DNA of 64,000 nt from Vesta saturnalis (GCA_036346205.1 JARFJB010001817.1:445001-509000), one strand, 5' to 3'. Shown: positions 1 to 11,728, numbered from the stretch's first letter. Numbers and translations: made by a program. Notes: generated from the letters alone by a model not told the origin.

Positions 1-518
1 GCCTGACAAACTATAGTTACGATCATGTCAAAAAATTAGTAATAGTAGGTAATAGTGCTATCCTCGCCAGCTGTGTAACATGAAAAACATGTCACAATTA
101 TTTTCGTTATAATAAATTCTGATTAGAAAATATACCCCGAGATGGCAGCATTTGAAGCTGCAGAATTTCAAAATACAATTATTTATTGTGATTTATTTTG
201 TAAAAAATAGAGAACGTTAGGATAAACAAACAAATAGAGCTTGTGTAGTATTAGTCAAATGAGAATTCATTTCATATGCATATAAAACAAATTGTTTTCA
301 CGTTTGTCGTTTGTAGGTAGGTTTACTCTTTCTACTACATGTGCTTATTCAATACCGTATGTCGACTTCGTTAAATGCATTACGAGTGTTCACCATCCTT
401 ATTTAATTCACTGTTTTATATGAGAAGGCAGTATAAACAGATTGGATAGCTAAATTCATAAATTAATGACATGGCGGTAAACACTCCTGACGAGGATACT
501 AGTACTAAAGGGCTTTTA
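1..518. other. left flank, no gene seen
   Basis: AT-rich sequence without an open frame worth reporting and without similarity to the elements to its right. It leads into the tandem repeat that starts near 519. Confidence 0.5.
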
Positions 519-1057
519 ACGTACACTTCGTGTTAAGAGTAAATAACTACAATTAAAAAAAATTACGTTGGCCTTAACACGTTTTACAAAATAACGTCGG
601 ACAAAGGAGGTTTTTTATTTGCCATTTTACACAATAAACCACAAACCACATTTGTCGAATAAACTCTCTATTAATAACATTAGACTATTAACGCACGCTT
701 ATTGTTAAGGGTGAATTACTGTATTAAATAAAATTAAATGGTTTGAAAACAAAACATCCGACAGTGGGGATCTGTTTAATGTTTGCTACTGCTCTCAATT
801 AACTCTCTTGTAATAACATTAGCGTTTAAAGTACACTTATTGTTAAGGATAAATCACAGCAATTGAAAAAAATTAACTTAGGGCTCAAAACATTTTACGA
901 AATAAGATCGGACAGAACAATTTGTTTAACTTTTGTTAATTCTCACAATTCTAGTAATAACATTAGGGTTTTAACGTACGCTTGTTGTAATTGCAATTAA
1001 AAAATTAACATAAGCCTAGAATATTTGCAAGAATAACAACTAACAAGTGGAATCTGT
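519..1057. repeat. tandem repeat, units of about 140-170 bp, interrupted by piggyBac
   Basis: Four diverged units begin near 519, 690, 830 and 973. Each opens with a CGYACRCTT-like stretch followed by TGTTAAG and an AATTAA-rich part, then a CGGACA or CCGACAG segment and ATAACATTAG before the next unit. The fourth unit is cut at TTAA (1058-1061) by the piggyBac element. Its continuation GTTTGCTA after 22824 matches the same place in unit 2, so the array was the insertion site. Confidence 0.7.
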
Positions 1058-1061
1058 TTAA

Positions 1062-1093
1062 CCCATTTATACCCAAGGGGTCGTTAACGACCC
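1062..1093 (+). repeat. piggyBac left terminal and subterminal repeat
   Basis: Terminal CCCATTTATACCC is followed by a perfect 16-bp palindrome at 1078-1093 centred on GTTAAC. The right end carries the matching but imperfect version. Confidence 0.8.
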
Positions 1094-1211
1094 ATCGTAC
1101 ATTTACTGTCAAAACTGGTTATATATAATAATTCGCACTATCAAACTTTACTTCCTCATTCTTAACGAAGAAGGGTGTTCCAAAAAACAACAAAGCATTT
1201 TTGTAATTTAT

Positions 1212-1455
1212 AGGGCCGGTTCTGGACCAGTTCAATTCGCCTCTGGTGGTGAAAATGTTTTTATTTTTCCAAACTTTGGCAAATTTAAATTTTAGGAGGT
1301 TAAAATTGCAATGTGACCATCCTCATTTTGGCAAATTTGTCAAGGTCAGAAGCTAAAAAGAAATTGCAATGTCATCAATTACAATTTTAGAAGTCTAAAA
1401 AGTGCGGTCAAAGGTTATTGACCTACGGTGGTGTCATATTTCTTAGAAATATAAA
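1212..1455 (+). repeat. Polinton left terminal inverted repeat
   Basis: Matches the reverse complement of 19935-20206 with many small indels. Shared blocks include the terminal GGGCCGGTTCTGGACCAG, ATTGCAATGT, AATTTGTCAAGGT and GTGCGGTCAAAGGTTATTGA. Part of it recurs imperfectly again near 1525-1600, so the repeat has internal subrepeats. Confidence 0.88.
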
Positions 1456-1684
1456 AATGAAAAGCTTAAAATAGAAAATCTAAGAATAGAATTTTCAGTT
1501 AAAATTTTTTTAAATATAAATTTTCAATCTGGTCAAGGTCAAAGCTAAAAATAGAAGTAGCAAGGTAATCATGCTTAGAAATCTAAAAGTTTTTTGAGTA
1601 GGTCAGCAGTTTTGAAAGGATGCATGTTTATAATAAAAAGGCTTCTCCGGGAAAGCATGATTCAGTAAACTTTTTATTGCTAGA

Positions 1685-1843
1685 AATGGTGAAAGTAATA
1701 AGAATGATAAGAAGAGAAAGAATATTGATGAGAGAAAGAAAAGACTCGAGGTGTTAATCAATAAAGTAAAAGATTTGCGGATAGATTTAGAGTTGTATGA
1801 GCTGAAGAAAAAAATGAATCAACTTCGAGTGAATGTGCCATGA
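1685..1843 (+). CDS. hypothetical basic coiled-coil peptide
   Basis: An open frame of 52 codons between the left terminal repeat and an AT-rich spacer. The residues are very rich in Lys, Arg, Glu and Leu, with a heptad-like Leu/Ile pattern in the last 35 residues, suggesting a short coiled coil. No ATG opens the frame; an ATG in another frame lies near 1622, so a frameshift or splice may have removed the start. I do not recognise a family. It may be the remains of a small Polinton gene or a chance frame. Confidence 0.3.
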   Translation, partial: NGESNKNDKKRKNIDERKKRLEVLINKVKDLRIDLELYELKKKMNQLRVNVP

Positions 1844-1859
1844 AAAGTATTAAATCAAG

Positions 1860-3560
1860 GTGCGTTGTAATTTGAATGAAAGGCGCTTTAAAAATTAAAT
1901 AAGTAATTACAGTAGTGTATGTTATATTGCATAAAGGAAAGGCACTTTAACAGTATTCATTTGAATAAAAAAATAAAGTGTGTGTAGGCATCTAAGAAGA
2001 AAAAGTGAATTAGAAACGAAAAATCCTTAAAAAGAAGTTCCCCTATGGTTTAATTGAGTTTTCATATAAAACGAGTTTCTTATGATTCATTAAATTATAC
2101 AAATTATGTAGGAAGAAATGACATTGTAACCTTATAATGATCACATAAAATGTGTGTATGTTTTAAAATAAATAAAGTCCTAGAAAGATGCGCTCCTGAA
2201 AATTGAAAATTTGCACCTAATTCTCAGAAAAAAATTTTTTTTTCCAACGCAGTTGTGTTTTATAAGTGGCAATTTATCAATTTCATGTATAAAAATTATC
2301 AATTTCATGTATAAATTTATCAAAATATGAAAAAATGACACTTAAATTAGCCAATTCCATTTTGAAACAACAAAAAGCACTTAAAACACACCTTTTTGTA
2401 CTTACGTAAGCTCAGAAGAAACATATGCATCCATTTAATGTATCGAAATGCTCTTTAAATTACCCAATTCAATTTTGAAACAACAAACAGCAGTTAAAAC
2501 ATGACTTGTTTTTTAATTTTCGATGGAGCGTGGGTATTACTGCATTAATAATTGTAGGATAATGAACGCAGTTATTTTGCTTTGAAAGCATTTTAAGCAT
2601 TTAGCGAACATTCTATTTTTATCTCAGTCATTAATTTACATTACAACTTTGAAACGGGATTTGTAAATGTATGAATGCAATTGTGTCATTTGTAGATTTT
2701 AAAATTCCGAATTTATTTAACATCACTTTGCGCTGTTATTTGTTTATCTATATACAAAAATTACTAATTTTGACCTAACGATTAAACTGCTATGATAAAA
2801 GAGTATATTTATTTTAAAACATAATTTTTGTTTACTACATTTCATACACTAGATAATGTTATTCACCTTTCTTTGTAATAGTTTTATGTGATAATTATAA
2901 GGTTACATAGCAGTTTAATGGTTAAGTCAAAATTTGAATTTTGTATATAATAAACAAATAACAGCCAAAGGTAGCAGTTCCAAATTTTCTAAAAACTAAA
3001 AAAATATGGAAAACTTTAAGGCATTCTTTACTGTGAAATATTACTATCACGATATAAACGACATTTTTAATATTTACCATATTAATTGAGCATCAAAATA
3101 GTATAACAAAACTTTAACATATTTGTAAATTGAAACGGATTTGCAAATGTATGAATCAATTGTGTCATTTGTATTGCATAAATACATGGTGTAAAGTTTT
3201 CAGATTTACATGCTTTGGGAACTGTTTTGACTTTTATTTAACGCAAGCTTTTCTCCCTTTTAACTGTACTATATTTCATACTTTATTTATATGCATGATA
3301 TTTTACAATAAATAAATTTGTAACGCAACATGCACATAAAATTTGCAAAAGGACTGCTTTACTTTGATGTAGAAATTTATGCATGAGTAAGTCAGACTTC
3401 AGATGTTTTCAATTTTTCCTTAACGTAGATCATTTCACTTTTCTAGCGCAACTTGACTATCATTTTTAGCTGTAGTAAAATTTTTGGATAATGAGAATAA
3501 TTCACGAAAAATAATAAAATATAAAAACAATTTACATTTATTTTTACAATGAAAAGATAC
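1860..3560. other. AT-rich Polinton left arm without recognisable genes
   Basis: No convincing coding frame. It holds direct repeats (2343-2390 with 2456-2504, built around AATTTTGAAACAACAAA; 2650-2695 with 3127-3175, built around AATTGTGTCATTTGTA) and the foldback at 2732-2966. Confidence 0.5.
2732..2966. repeat. foldback (MITE-like) inverted repeat inside the Polinton
   Basis: About 65 bp starting GCTGTTATTTGTTTAT (2732-2797) is repeated in reverse complement at 2904-2966, separated by roughly 105 bp. The arms end in ATTAAACTGCTATG. This looks like a small non-autonomous DNA transposon or a strong hairpin; no target duplication was identified. Confidence 0.65.
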
Positions 3561-3569
3561 AATAAATTG

Positions 3570-4174
3570 CACAAAAAATATTAAACACATCCATCCTTCC
3601 AACGTAAGCAATATATTTTCAGTCTTCAGTACATTTTGCCGCACACACTCTAAATATTGATTAGCCTCCTTCAGTTCTTTATTCAGTCTTTCCGCTCGCA
3701 TCCCACACCACCTCACTATTCAAATAGTCATTGAGCTTTCGTAACCACCGAATACTTGTTTCCCTAAAGGCCTGAAGGGTTGGTGGATCCTGCTCATCAT
3801 CCTGCTGTGTGAGGTGCCCTTCTATAAGAGCCAAATTTTTCCTCCATATTGCAGGTTTCACAACGGTGGTGGTTGTGGGTGCTATAACCGTGGTTGCTGG
3901 CGTTATGCTGAAAAAATGAATAATTTTATTTGTACTAAAAATTCTCTATGAATTAATGAAAGGAAACTATAATATTAATTAAAATTGTACATACCTCTCG
4001 AAATACTTCGAAAATTCATCCTCTACATCACTATCCCTGACGGAGATGATAGTGATGGTCTCTTCGAAGGGTGCTGGTGCGGTGTTATTTGATGGGCGCA
4101 CCAAAACATCATGTAAAATACAAGGTTTTACCTGTCTTTTAGGAAAGTTTAGATTGTTTACTGGACGAAGCCAT
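3570..4174 (-). pseudogene. spliced hypothetical protein in the Polinton left arm
   Basis: An ATG at 4174 opens an acidic N-terminal part (exon 3995-4174). This is followed by a consensus 87-bp intron (3908-3994, GTATGT donor, TTTTTTCAG acceptor) and a second exon with a Thr/Pro-rich linker and a helical, Lys/Glu-rich C-terminal part that could form a coiled coil. Splicing gives a Ser codon across the junction. One frame break lies in exon 1 (near 4140) and one in exon 2 (near 3690). The end is uncertain because the frame runs into hydrophobic AT-rich sequence near 3570. I do not recognise the family. It lies outside the conserved Polinton core, so it may be a captured host gene. Confidence 0.45.
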
Positions 4175-4789
4175 TACTAATGGTGAATAATTAATGAGTA
4201 TTCAATTAAAACTTTAACGTTATATACACATAGATCTGTTAACGTTAACAAAATTGATAACAAGTGGAAGTGGTTAGTACAATGACCTGAGCAAGCAAAG
4301 GTGACGAACTCTAATGAATGCAGCATAATCTAGACATGAGAAGGCACGCATGATGTCAGCAAGAAGTTAATGCATATTCAGTAAACGCCACAAAGTGCAA
4401 TGTATGACCTCTGCAAGCAAAGGTGATGCAGCATAACCATGAGAACAGTATTGATGTCAAGGTTAATAGATGTTCCCAGTAAACGCTACAAAATGCAATC
4501 TATGCATCTGTCTATGGACACAGAAGCTCTTGCAACAAGTTATAAGCAGTTTTGACCTTGAATGCTGGGTTTATATTACTATATAAGAAGATAAAGAGCA
4601 GTTTTGTACCAGTCAGATATTGCACTCCGACTAGAATTGCAATTGTACCTAAAGTATTCTATAGTTACTTAAATTTTAATTTTTACATATCAGTTATAAT
4701 AAATATAATATTTGTTTCCATACTACATAATTGACAGCACGTGTGCTTCATATTTTCTTGCAGTGTTGGATACAGTTTTGAAGGTAACT

Positions 4790-7700
4790 ATGAGTAAGGG
4801 TATACCCAGTAGTAGTGATATTGTTAATTTAACAAGAAGTATTATTCCATTGTTGAAAACCAAAATGAATTTGTAAAGCACATCCGTATAATTAACACTA
4901 ATATTAAACTATTGCAAGATATAATTCAAAATAAAATTTATTTAGACATGAAAATTTTTTAAACTCGAAAGTAATTTATCATTGCTAAAGTGTTATCTTA
5001 TAAGAGTTAAACAGTTAAAGAGCGCTTCAGAGAAAACAGGTAGTGGAAATGTCAATGTCACTAAAAAGCATACACGCAAATTAAGTTGGTACTCTCTAGA
5101 TTCATGTTTTAATGGTAGGTTACTTACTGGAATTATAGTCAATATAGCAAACATCAAGGACCCTCTTATTTTTTTAAAAATGCATACAATAGTTTTGCAC
5201 GAAAGGTTAAATTAACGCTAAGGCAATCGATGCTAAAGGTGAATGTCCTTTTAGTCTGCAATTTTGTCCATCCTCAAAATGACGTTACCGAGTTGAAGAC
5301 ATTTACTATAAAAAATCATGCCATCAATATTGCGACCAATTTACGTAAGTGGTATAATGAAAACGTTTGTTATAAATTACAGAAAAAATTAGAGGAGTTT
5401 TCCGAAAGGGTTTTCAGTTGGGCATTACATGAAGTATTACATTTAAAGGTGAATATTAATAGATATGTCCCATTTAGAGGCGGCCTTTAAACTTACGTTA
5501 AAGTTTCCTACTTTATAGCAGTAAAGCATGCGGTAGTAATGAAAAATGACGATGAGTTTTGCTTCCTGTGCTTGTATCGGCACTATATCCCGTGCAACAT
5601 CATTCAGATAAGGTTTACAGTTATCCTCATTTTAAGGATGTTTTGAATTATGACAATTCCTTCCCATTAAACTAGATGATGTAAAAATTTGAACAGTTAA
5701 ACAACCTCCATTAATTTGTTTTGCATTCAGGGTTATATTACCATTTGTATTAAGTGAAAATCAAAATAGTGCAGGGAACCCATAAATCTTTCAGTACTTT
5801 CTGCTAATTATCAAGCTGCGGGTGATATTAATACAAAAAATAATACTGTTTATCATTTCACGTGGATTAAAAATATGTCAGCTCTTTTTTCTAAACAACT
5901 ATCGAATAAGGAGCACAAGAAATTCATTTGTTATCGATGTTTGAACCATTTTTCTTCAGATCACGTTCTACAAAAACACATCATTCACTGTCATTAACTT
6001 AATCGATGCTCTGTTAAGCTGCCCATTGAAGCAGAAAAGTTTCAACAGTTTAAAAATTTCACATTCCAGGAAAAGGTGCCGTTTGTAATTTATGCAGATT
6101 TAGAAAGTATTTTGGAAAAGTATACAAATTTAACGGACATAGATAATAATACGATATTTTACTCCAAACATACACCCTTCAGCATTGCTTACTACTTGAA
6201 GTGTACATACAATGATTCTTTATCTTTATAGAAGAAACGATTGCATTCAATGGTTTGTTAAAGAGCTTCAAAGTATTGCACATTGGACTACCGAAATAAT
6301 CAATAAAATAATACCTATGGATACTTTAACTCCCAATCAGGTTGAGCACTTTGAAAGCACGATTTGCCACATTTGCGAAAAACCATTTACTGATTATGAT
6401 ATAAAGTTAGGATCCATAACCATTTTACTGGTGCATTTCGAGGAGCATCACATCAGAATTGTAACCTAAACTATAAAGACTCCACATTTCCAGTCGTGTT
6501 TCATAATTTGTCAGGTTATGATAGTCATTTCCTCATTAGAGAATTGGCTACTGTTCCCGGTGAGATTTCACTGCTACCCATAAACAAAGAAAGAATACAA
6601 AGAATACAAGGCACTAAAATTAGGTTTAGATTTACTGACTCTTTCAGATTTATGAGTAGTAGTATTGAAAAGTTGTCGGACTATTTGGAAAATAGTAAAA
6701 AAATGATTACCCACGCTAATTGTAACGATGCCGAAGAATTTTCGCTACTAGTTCGCAAAGGTGTGTTTCCTTATGAATATCTCGGTTCTTGGGAAAAATT
6801 AAGCGAGACCAGACTCCCTCCCAAGGAAGCGTTTTTCAGTCATCTCACTAATGAGGGAATCAATTATGCAAGTTTTGCACATGCACTTAATGTTTGTAAC
6901 AGATTTAATATTAAATCGTTAGGGAATTACTCGGATTTGTATCTAAAAGCGGACGTTCTATTGTTAGCAGACATTTTCGAAAACTTTCGACAAACTGTTT
7001 AAGTACTTATAAACTTGATCCTCTGCACTATTATACAGCCCCCGGTTTGGCATTCGATGCTATGCTTAAAATTACACAAGTACAGTTAGAACTATTTACA
7101 GACATTGATATGCTGATGTTTATTGAGAGAGGAATTAGAGGTGGTGTTGCTCAATTTTCTAATCGATATGCTAAAGCTAACAATAAGTACATGGGGGAAA
7201 AATTTGATCACACTTCCGAAAGTGTGTGTTTTATGTACTACGACGTAAATAATTTATATGGAGCCACCATGTCAGAATTTCTACCATTTGGTGATTTTTC
7301 TTTTGTTGATAATTTTGAAACTTTAGATTTAATAAACCATCCCGATGATTCGGAAATTGGCTATATGGTCGAGTGTGATTTAGACTATCCCATAGAATTA
7401 CATGAGAGTCACTGTGATCTACCATTGGCACCAGAACATATGGTACCACCCGTATCTGATTCCAAAATGAAGAAATTATTGCTTACGTTGTATCCTAAAC
7501 ATAACTATGTAATTCATTACAGAAATTTGCAAGTATATTTAAAATATGGATTAAAGTTGATAAAAGTACACCGTGTATGACGTTTTAAACAGTTCTCGTG
7601 GTTAAAAAAATATATCGATTTAAATACCATCATGCACCAGCAATCTCAAAATAAATTTGATAAGAATTTTTATAAATTAATGATTAATAGCGTTTTTGGG

Positions 7701-8412
7701 AAGCTGATGGAAAATGTACGTAAACATAAGGATATACGTTTAGTAACGAAATGGGAGGGTCGCTATGGTGCTCGTGCTTACGTAGCAAAACCAAATTTTC
7801 ATAGCTGTACAATATTTGATAATGATATGCTTATCATTCAAATGAATAAGCTAGAAGTATATTTCAATAAACCAAATATATGCAGGATTCAGTGTTTCAG
7901 ACGTTTCAAAAACTTTTTATACAATTTTCATTACGGTTACACGCTACCCAAGTTTGATCATAATGCTAAGCTCTTGTACATGATACGGGTAGCCTCATAT
8001 ACGCCTTTTCAGTTCCCAATATCTATGAATGCATTAAATAGGACATTGATAAATTCGATACATCTGATTATAGCCCCAACAATATCTTTGGAATTTCATT
8101 AGTAAATAAAAAAGTCCCTGGCTTAATAAAAGATGAAAATCATGGCGCGATTATGTTGGAATTTGTAGGAAAGTTGTAAAAAAATCAAATGGTTCTACCC
8201 GCGCAAGTGTCAAACAGATTACGATAAATGATTATAAAAATATTTTGTTTGATGGTGACATAATAAGGCGTTATCAGCATCTGATAAGATCAAAGAAACA
8301 TGATGTGTTTACATTCAAACAGAATAAAGTAGTACTTAATCCTTGTGATGATAAACGATTAGTAAATTTCAATTTCACTGATACTAGACCTTGGGGCTTT
8401 AACTTTACATAG
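4790..8412 (+). pseudogene. protein-primed type-B DNA polymerase (Polinton pPolB), broken
   Basis: This is the replicative polymerase of the element: a 3'-5' exonuclease domain followed by polymerase palm, fingers and thumb. Visible motifs in order are YADLES (exonuclease I, near 6095), a Cys/His zinc-binding insert with CHIC and HNHFTGAFRG (near 6370-6440), HNLSGYD (exonuclease II, 6500), YLKADVLLLADIF (exonuclease III, 6935), YYDVNNLYG (palm motif A, 7237), and KLMINSVFGK (motif B, 7676). Motif C, normally DTDS, reads DTGS near 7983, so a metal-binding Asp is gone. More than eight frame breaks interrupt it. The start is uncertain (4790 is the first plausible ATG; similarity begins near 5100). 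The 3' 280 bp are repeated at 10684-10967. Confidence 0.88.
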
Positions 8413-8430
8413 CATTTTATTCGTCTTCTG

Positions 8431-9166
8431 TTTCAGAAAACAATTGTATCATTATAAACAGTCTTGAAGACAAATTGCAGGAAGAGCTATGGTACAATAG
8501 TGATAAAATCTACAGAAAATACCTGAAGCGTTATTTGTTGGGAAAGTCCTCCCCCGAAAGCTATTTATTTATACTGAATGTATTGCAATATATTGTTATT
8601 CCTGATGAGTAAACTCAAAGTGTGCAAATGAAATTATTAAGACATTATTTGATAAAAAAATTAAATTAGACGATACCATTAAAAGTTTTATGAAATTGTG
8701 TACCGATAAAGGCTACAATTCATTAACTTTTGATAAAGTAGATAGGAGCTTAGACGATATGAGTGTACTTGGTGAGATACCGCTTAAAATGTATCCATAT
8801 GATTTATTAAGGGTTCATGATTCAACAAATGTTAAATCTACGTTAGAAAATATAGCTTACAAGGACACTGTATTTATTATAACTGAATGTATTGAGAAAT
8901 CGGCATATTATGCTAACTACAAGTGCCTCGATATTTTGATTGAAATATTATTAGAACAAAATATCAACTATAAGTTTCAACCGTGGGAAAACGATGAGTA
9001 CCACAAAATTTATTACTAGATACTAGACAACATCAATAAAGGTGAAACAAATTCAAATTCCTGCTTGGGATGGAGGTGTGGGCCAGATTCGGGTATATGG
9101 CCTTCCAGTAATTTAAGTGATTATAGAAGTACTTTAGATTCACTTTATAAGATAATGAAATTTTAA
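8431..9166 (+). pseudogene. helical protein of unknown function, copy 1 (broken)
   Basis: Same gene as 10988-11728. This copy lacks eight bases near 8610, which shifts the frame. An in-frame stop also replaces the Trp codon at 9017-9019, where the other copy reads YYWILDN. Its final residues remain recognisable (CLGWRCGPDSGIWPSSN near 9061-9115). It follows the polymerase stop by only about 20 bases, consistent with a co-transcribed Polinton gene. Confidence 0.6.
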
Positions 9167-9298
9167 AAATAAATGTAATATTTAAAAAATAAAATACTAT
9201 TATTTTTTGTGTGTTTTATTTCATCTAAGAGCTACATCCATTTCTAGAAACTATATAACTAATATAAGTAATTTGTTTCACAAAGTACAGGTTAAATG

Positions 9299-10193
9299 TT
9301 ATAAAACAATATCATCCTTATTGATCCATGATCTTTCATCCAATCCCCACCACTTTACGAATAACTTATTATTCTTGGAGCGAAGCACTTTTTCTACTAG
9401 ATATACATCGGGATACGTTGTTTTTTGTAATTCATGTTCATAAAACCCTCCCAGTACAGGCTTTTCCGTCATGTCTTCCAGCATGTACGTAGTGGGGTTA
9501 GTAATGCGAACTTTCACAATCTTAAATAGTTCACTAGACTAATTGGGTGTGTATCCTTTGGCGAAAATATTTTTAAATTTACTGATTCGTACTATGTCAC
9601 CCACAGAATATCGATTCCTATCGAATATTTTTATGTGCCTCTAGCTTTGTATGATTACCAACGTCTTTGGTATTCGTTCCGATAGTTCTATGCTTGCGAT
9701 TGTTATAATACATGGTTATGGTATCAATTGTATCAATCCATTTGTATTTGCCTTGTAGGCTAAATGACTTATATAGAGCACCCTTAATGGTTCTGATAAC
9801 ACATTCCGCAATTGCAGCCTTGTTTGCGCTATAGGTGGAGTAATGATTGACTCCATAACGATGCATTAGTTTAGTAAAATGCTTATTGTAAAATTCTTTT
9901 CCTGCATCTGTCTGCAAATTGGTAGGTTTCCGTCCTTTTTTGAAGATTGTTTGCATGGCCTTGGTAACTTCTTGACCTGTTTTCGTTTTTAATCCTTTAG
10001 TCCATAAGTATATCGAAAAACAGTCGATAACCACTAATATATACTTATAACCCTTATTTTGTTTGGCATATGTGTTAAATTCGGCTAAATCTGCTTGCCA
10101 AAGATCATCAAAACCTCTAATTATTTTTCGCCTTCGTTTAAAATTTTTTCGTGCAGGTTTGTGCAATTCGTTGATGAGTTGTAATTTGGACAT
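9299..10193 (-). pseudogene. Polinton DDE integrase with C-terminal chromodomain, copy 1
   Basis: Retrovirus-type integrase that inserts the element. The catalytic core shows Asp in LWQADLAEF (residue 35), Asp in LQTDAGKEF (96) and Glu in AIAEC (130). A basic linker and an SH3-like segment (GDIVRISKFKN) follow, then a chromodomain (YLVEKVLRSKNNKLFVKWWG). A frameshift after residue 190 (near 9618) is shared with copy 2, so it predates the duplication. A Trp-to-stop change near 9539 is private to this copy. The N-terminal zinc domain is not visible. Confidence 0.85.
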
Positions 10194-10264
10194 GGTGCTA
10201 ATTTATCCACAATTTCTTTAAGTTGATGTAGTTTTTCCTCCAGCGCTAGATGAGCGTTAGCGTT

Positions 10265-10558
10265 TCATTTGAAAGTTTTCTGAACTGCTTGTAAACAGAA
10301 ATCAAGGTATCCTTTACTTATAGCATCACCATCTTCTTCAGGGTCAGCCAACTGTGTCAAACGATTGCCATCCAAATCAAACCTTGTTGATAAATAGTAT
10401 TCCTTTGTGATGACATCTTGAGGATCTATGGGATCGGGCACATTGCTGAGTCTCTTATACTCAATATCAAATTGATTAGCATCAATCAGTTTAAACTGAG
10501 GGGTTAGTTTCTTGAATTGATACTGGACATATGAACGTCCAAATTTGTCAAAGGGCAT
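10265..10558 (-). pseudogene. fibre-like repeat protein, copy 1 (truncated by TGA)
   Basis: Starts at ATG 10558. After about 35 residues come two imperfect copies of one repeat: LSNVPDPIDPQDVITKEY and LTQLADPEEDGDAISKGY. This pattern (N-x-x-DP-x-D-x-x-DA-x-x-K-x-Y) is typical of shaft repeats in trimeric phage tail fibres. That suggests a virion spike or attachment protein, which is an inference. A GGA-to-TGA change at 10262-10264 ends the frame early compared with copy 2. It lies directly upstream of the integrase and downstream of the DUF8207-like gene. Confidence 0.6.
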
Positions 10559-10683
10559 TTTAGTTGTGACATGTCGACATCAATGCATTCTCATTTATAT
10601 TGTTTAGAAAGCGGTTGTTCGGTTTTTCAATGTATCCATCTTCATATAGTTCTTCTGCAATTGATATTATGTCATTTACAACA
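10559..10683 (-). pseudogene. 3' fragment of DUF8207-like gene at duplication junction
   Basis: Last 40 or so codons of the gene seen whole at 13117-14232, cut at the duplication breakpoint near 10683. Confidence 0.75.
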
Positions 10684-10967
10684 TAATGAAAGATGAAAAT
10701 CATGGCGCGATTATGTTGGAATTTGTAGGAAAGTTGTAAAAATCAAATGGTTCTACCCGCAAGTGTCAAACAGATTACGATAAATGATTATAAAATATTT
10801 TGTTTGATGGTGACATAATAAGGCGTTATCAGCATCTGATAAGATCAAAGAAACATGATGTGTTTACATTCAAACAGAATAAAGTAGTACTTAATCCTTG
10901 TGATGATAAACGATTAGTAAATTTCAATTTCACTGATACTAGACCTTGGGGCTTTAACTTTACATAG
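10684..10967 (+). pseudogene. 3' fragment of DNA polymerase B at duplication junction
   Basis: Repeats 8123-8412, the C-terminal end of the polymerase, without the rest of the gene. Confidence 0.8.
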
Positions 10968-10987
10968 CATTTTATTCGTCTTCTGTT

Positions 10988-11728
10988 TCAGAAAACAATT
11001 GTATCATTATAAACAGTCTTGAAGACAAATTGCAGGAAGAGCTATGGTACAATAGTGATAAAATCTACAGAAAATACCTGAAGCGTTATTTGTTGGGAAA
11101 GTCCTCCCCCGAAAGCTATTTATTTATACTGAATGTATTGCAATATATTGTTATTCCTGATGAGTGTGCTATAAACTCAAAGTGTGCAAATGAAATTATT
11201 AAGACATTATTTGATAAAAAAATTAAATTAGACGACACCATTAAAAGTTTTATGAAATTGTGTACCGATAAAGGCTACAATTCATTAACTTTTGATAAAG
11301 TAGATAGGATCTTAGACGATATGAGTGTACTTGGTGACATACCGTTAAAAATGTATCTATATGATTTATTAAGGGTTCATGATTCAACAAATGTTAAATC
11401 TACGTTAGAAAATATTGCTTACAAGGACACTGTATTTATTATAACTGAATGTATTGAGAAATCGGCATATTATGCTAACTACAAGTGCCTCGATATTTTG
11501 ATTGAAATATTATTAGAACAAAATATCAACTATAAGTTTCAACCGTGGGAAAACGATGAGTACCACAAAATTTATTACTGGATACTAGACAACATCAATA
11601 AAGGTGAAACAAATTCAAATTCCTGCTTGGGATGGAGGTGTGGGCCAGATTCGGGGATATGGCCATCCAGTAATTTAAGTGATTATAGAAGTACTTTAGG
11701 TTCACTTTATAAGATAACGAAATTTTAA
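10988..11728 (+). CDS. helical protein of unknown function, copy 2
   Basis: An open frame of about 245 codons downstream of the polymerase fragment. It is mostly alpha-helical by composition, rich in Leu, Ile, Asp and Lys, with no signal peptide or membrane segment. The last 35 residues change character to a Gly/Ser/Cys-rich tail (CLGWRCGPDSGIWPSS). No ATG opens the frame. A TTTCAG just before it (near 10990) could be a splice acceptor, or the start lies in a lost frame upstream. I do not recognise a family. Its place right after the polymerase, on the strand opposite to the virion genes, suggests an early or replication-linked role. That is inference only. Confidence 0.6.
   Translation, partial: SENNCIIINSLEDKLQEELWYNSDKIYRKYLKRYLLGKSSPESYLFILNVLQYIVIPDECAINSKCANEIIKTLFDKKIKLDDTIKSFMKLCTDKGYNSLTFDKVDRILDDMSVLGDIPLKMYLYDLLRVHDSTNVKSTLENIAYKDTVFIITECIEKSAYYANYKCLDILIEILLEQNINYKFQPWENDEYHKIYYWILDNINKGETNSNSCLGWRCGPDSGIWPSSNLSDYRSTLGSLYKITKF

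Larger units (their letters stand above)
8123..10683. repeat. tandem duplication, copy 1 (2,561 bp)
   Basis: Nearly identical to 10684-13240 and directly abutting it. It carries the 3' end of the polymerase, the helical-protein gene, integrase, the fibre-like gene and the last 40 codons of the DUF8207-like gene. The copies differ by scattered substitutions and small indels, for example eight bases missing near 8610 in this copy. Confidence 0.93.
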
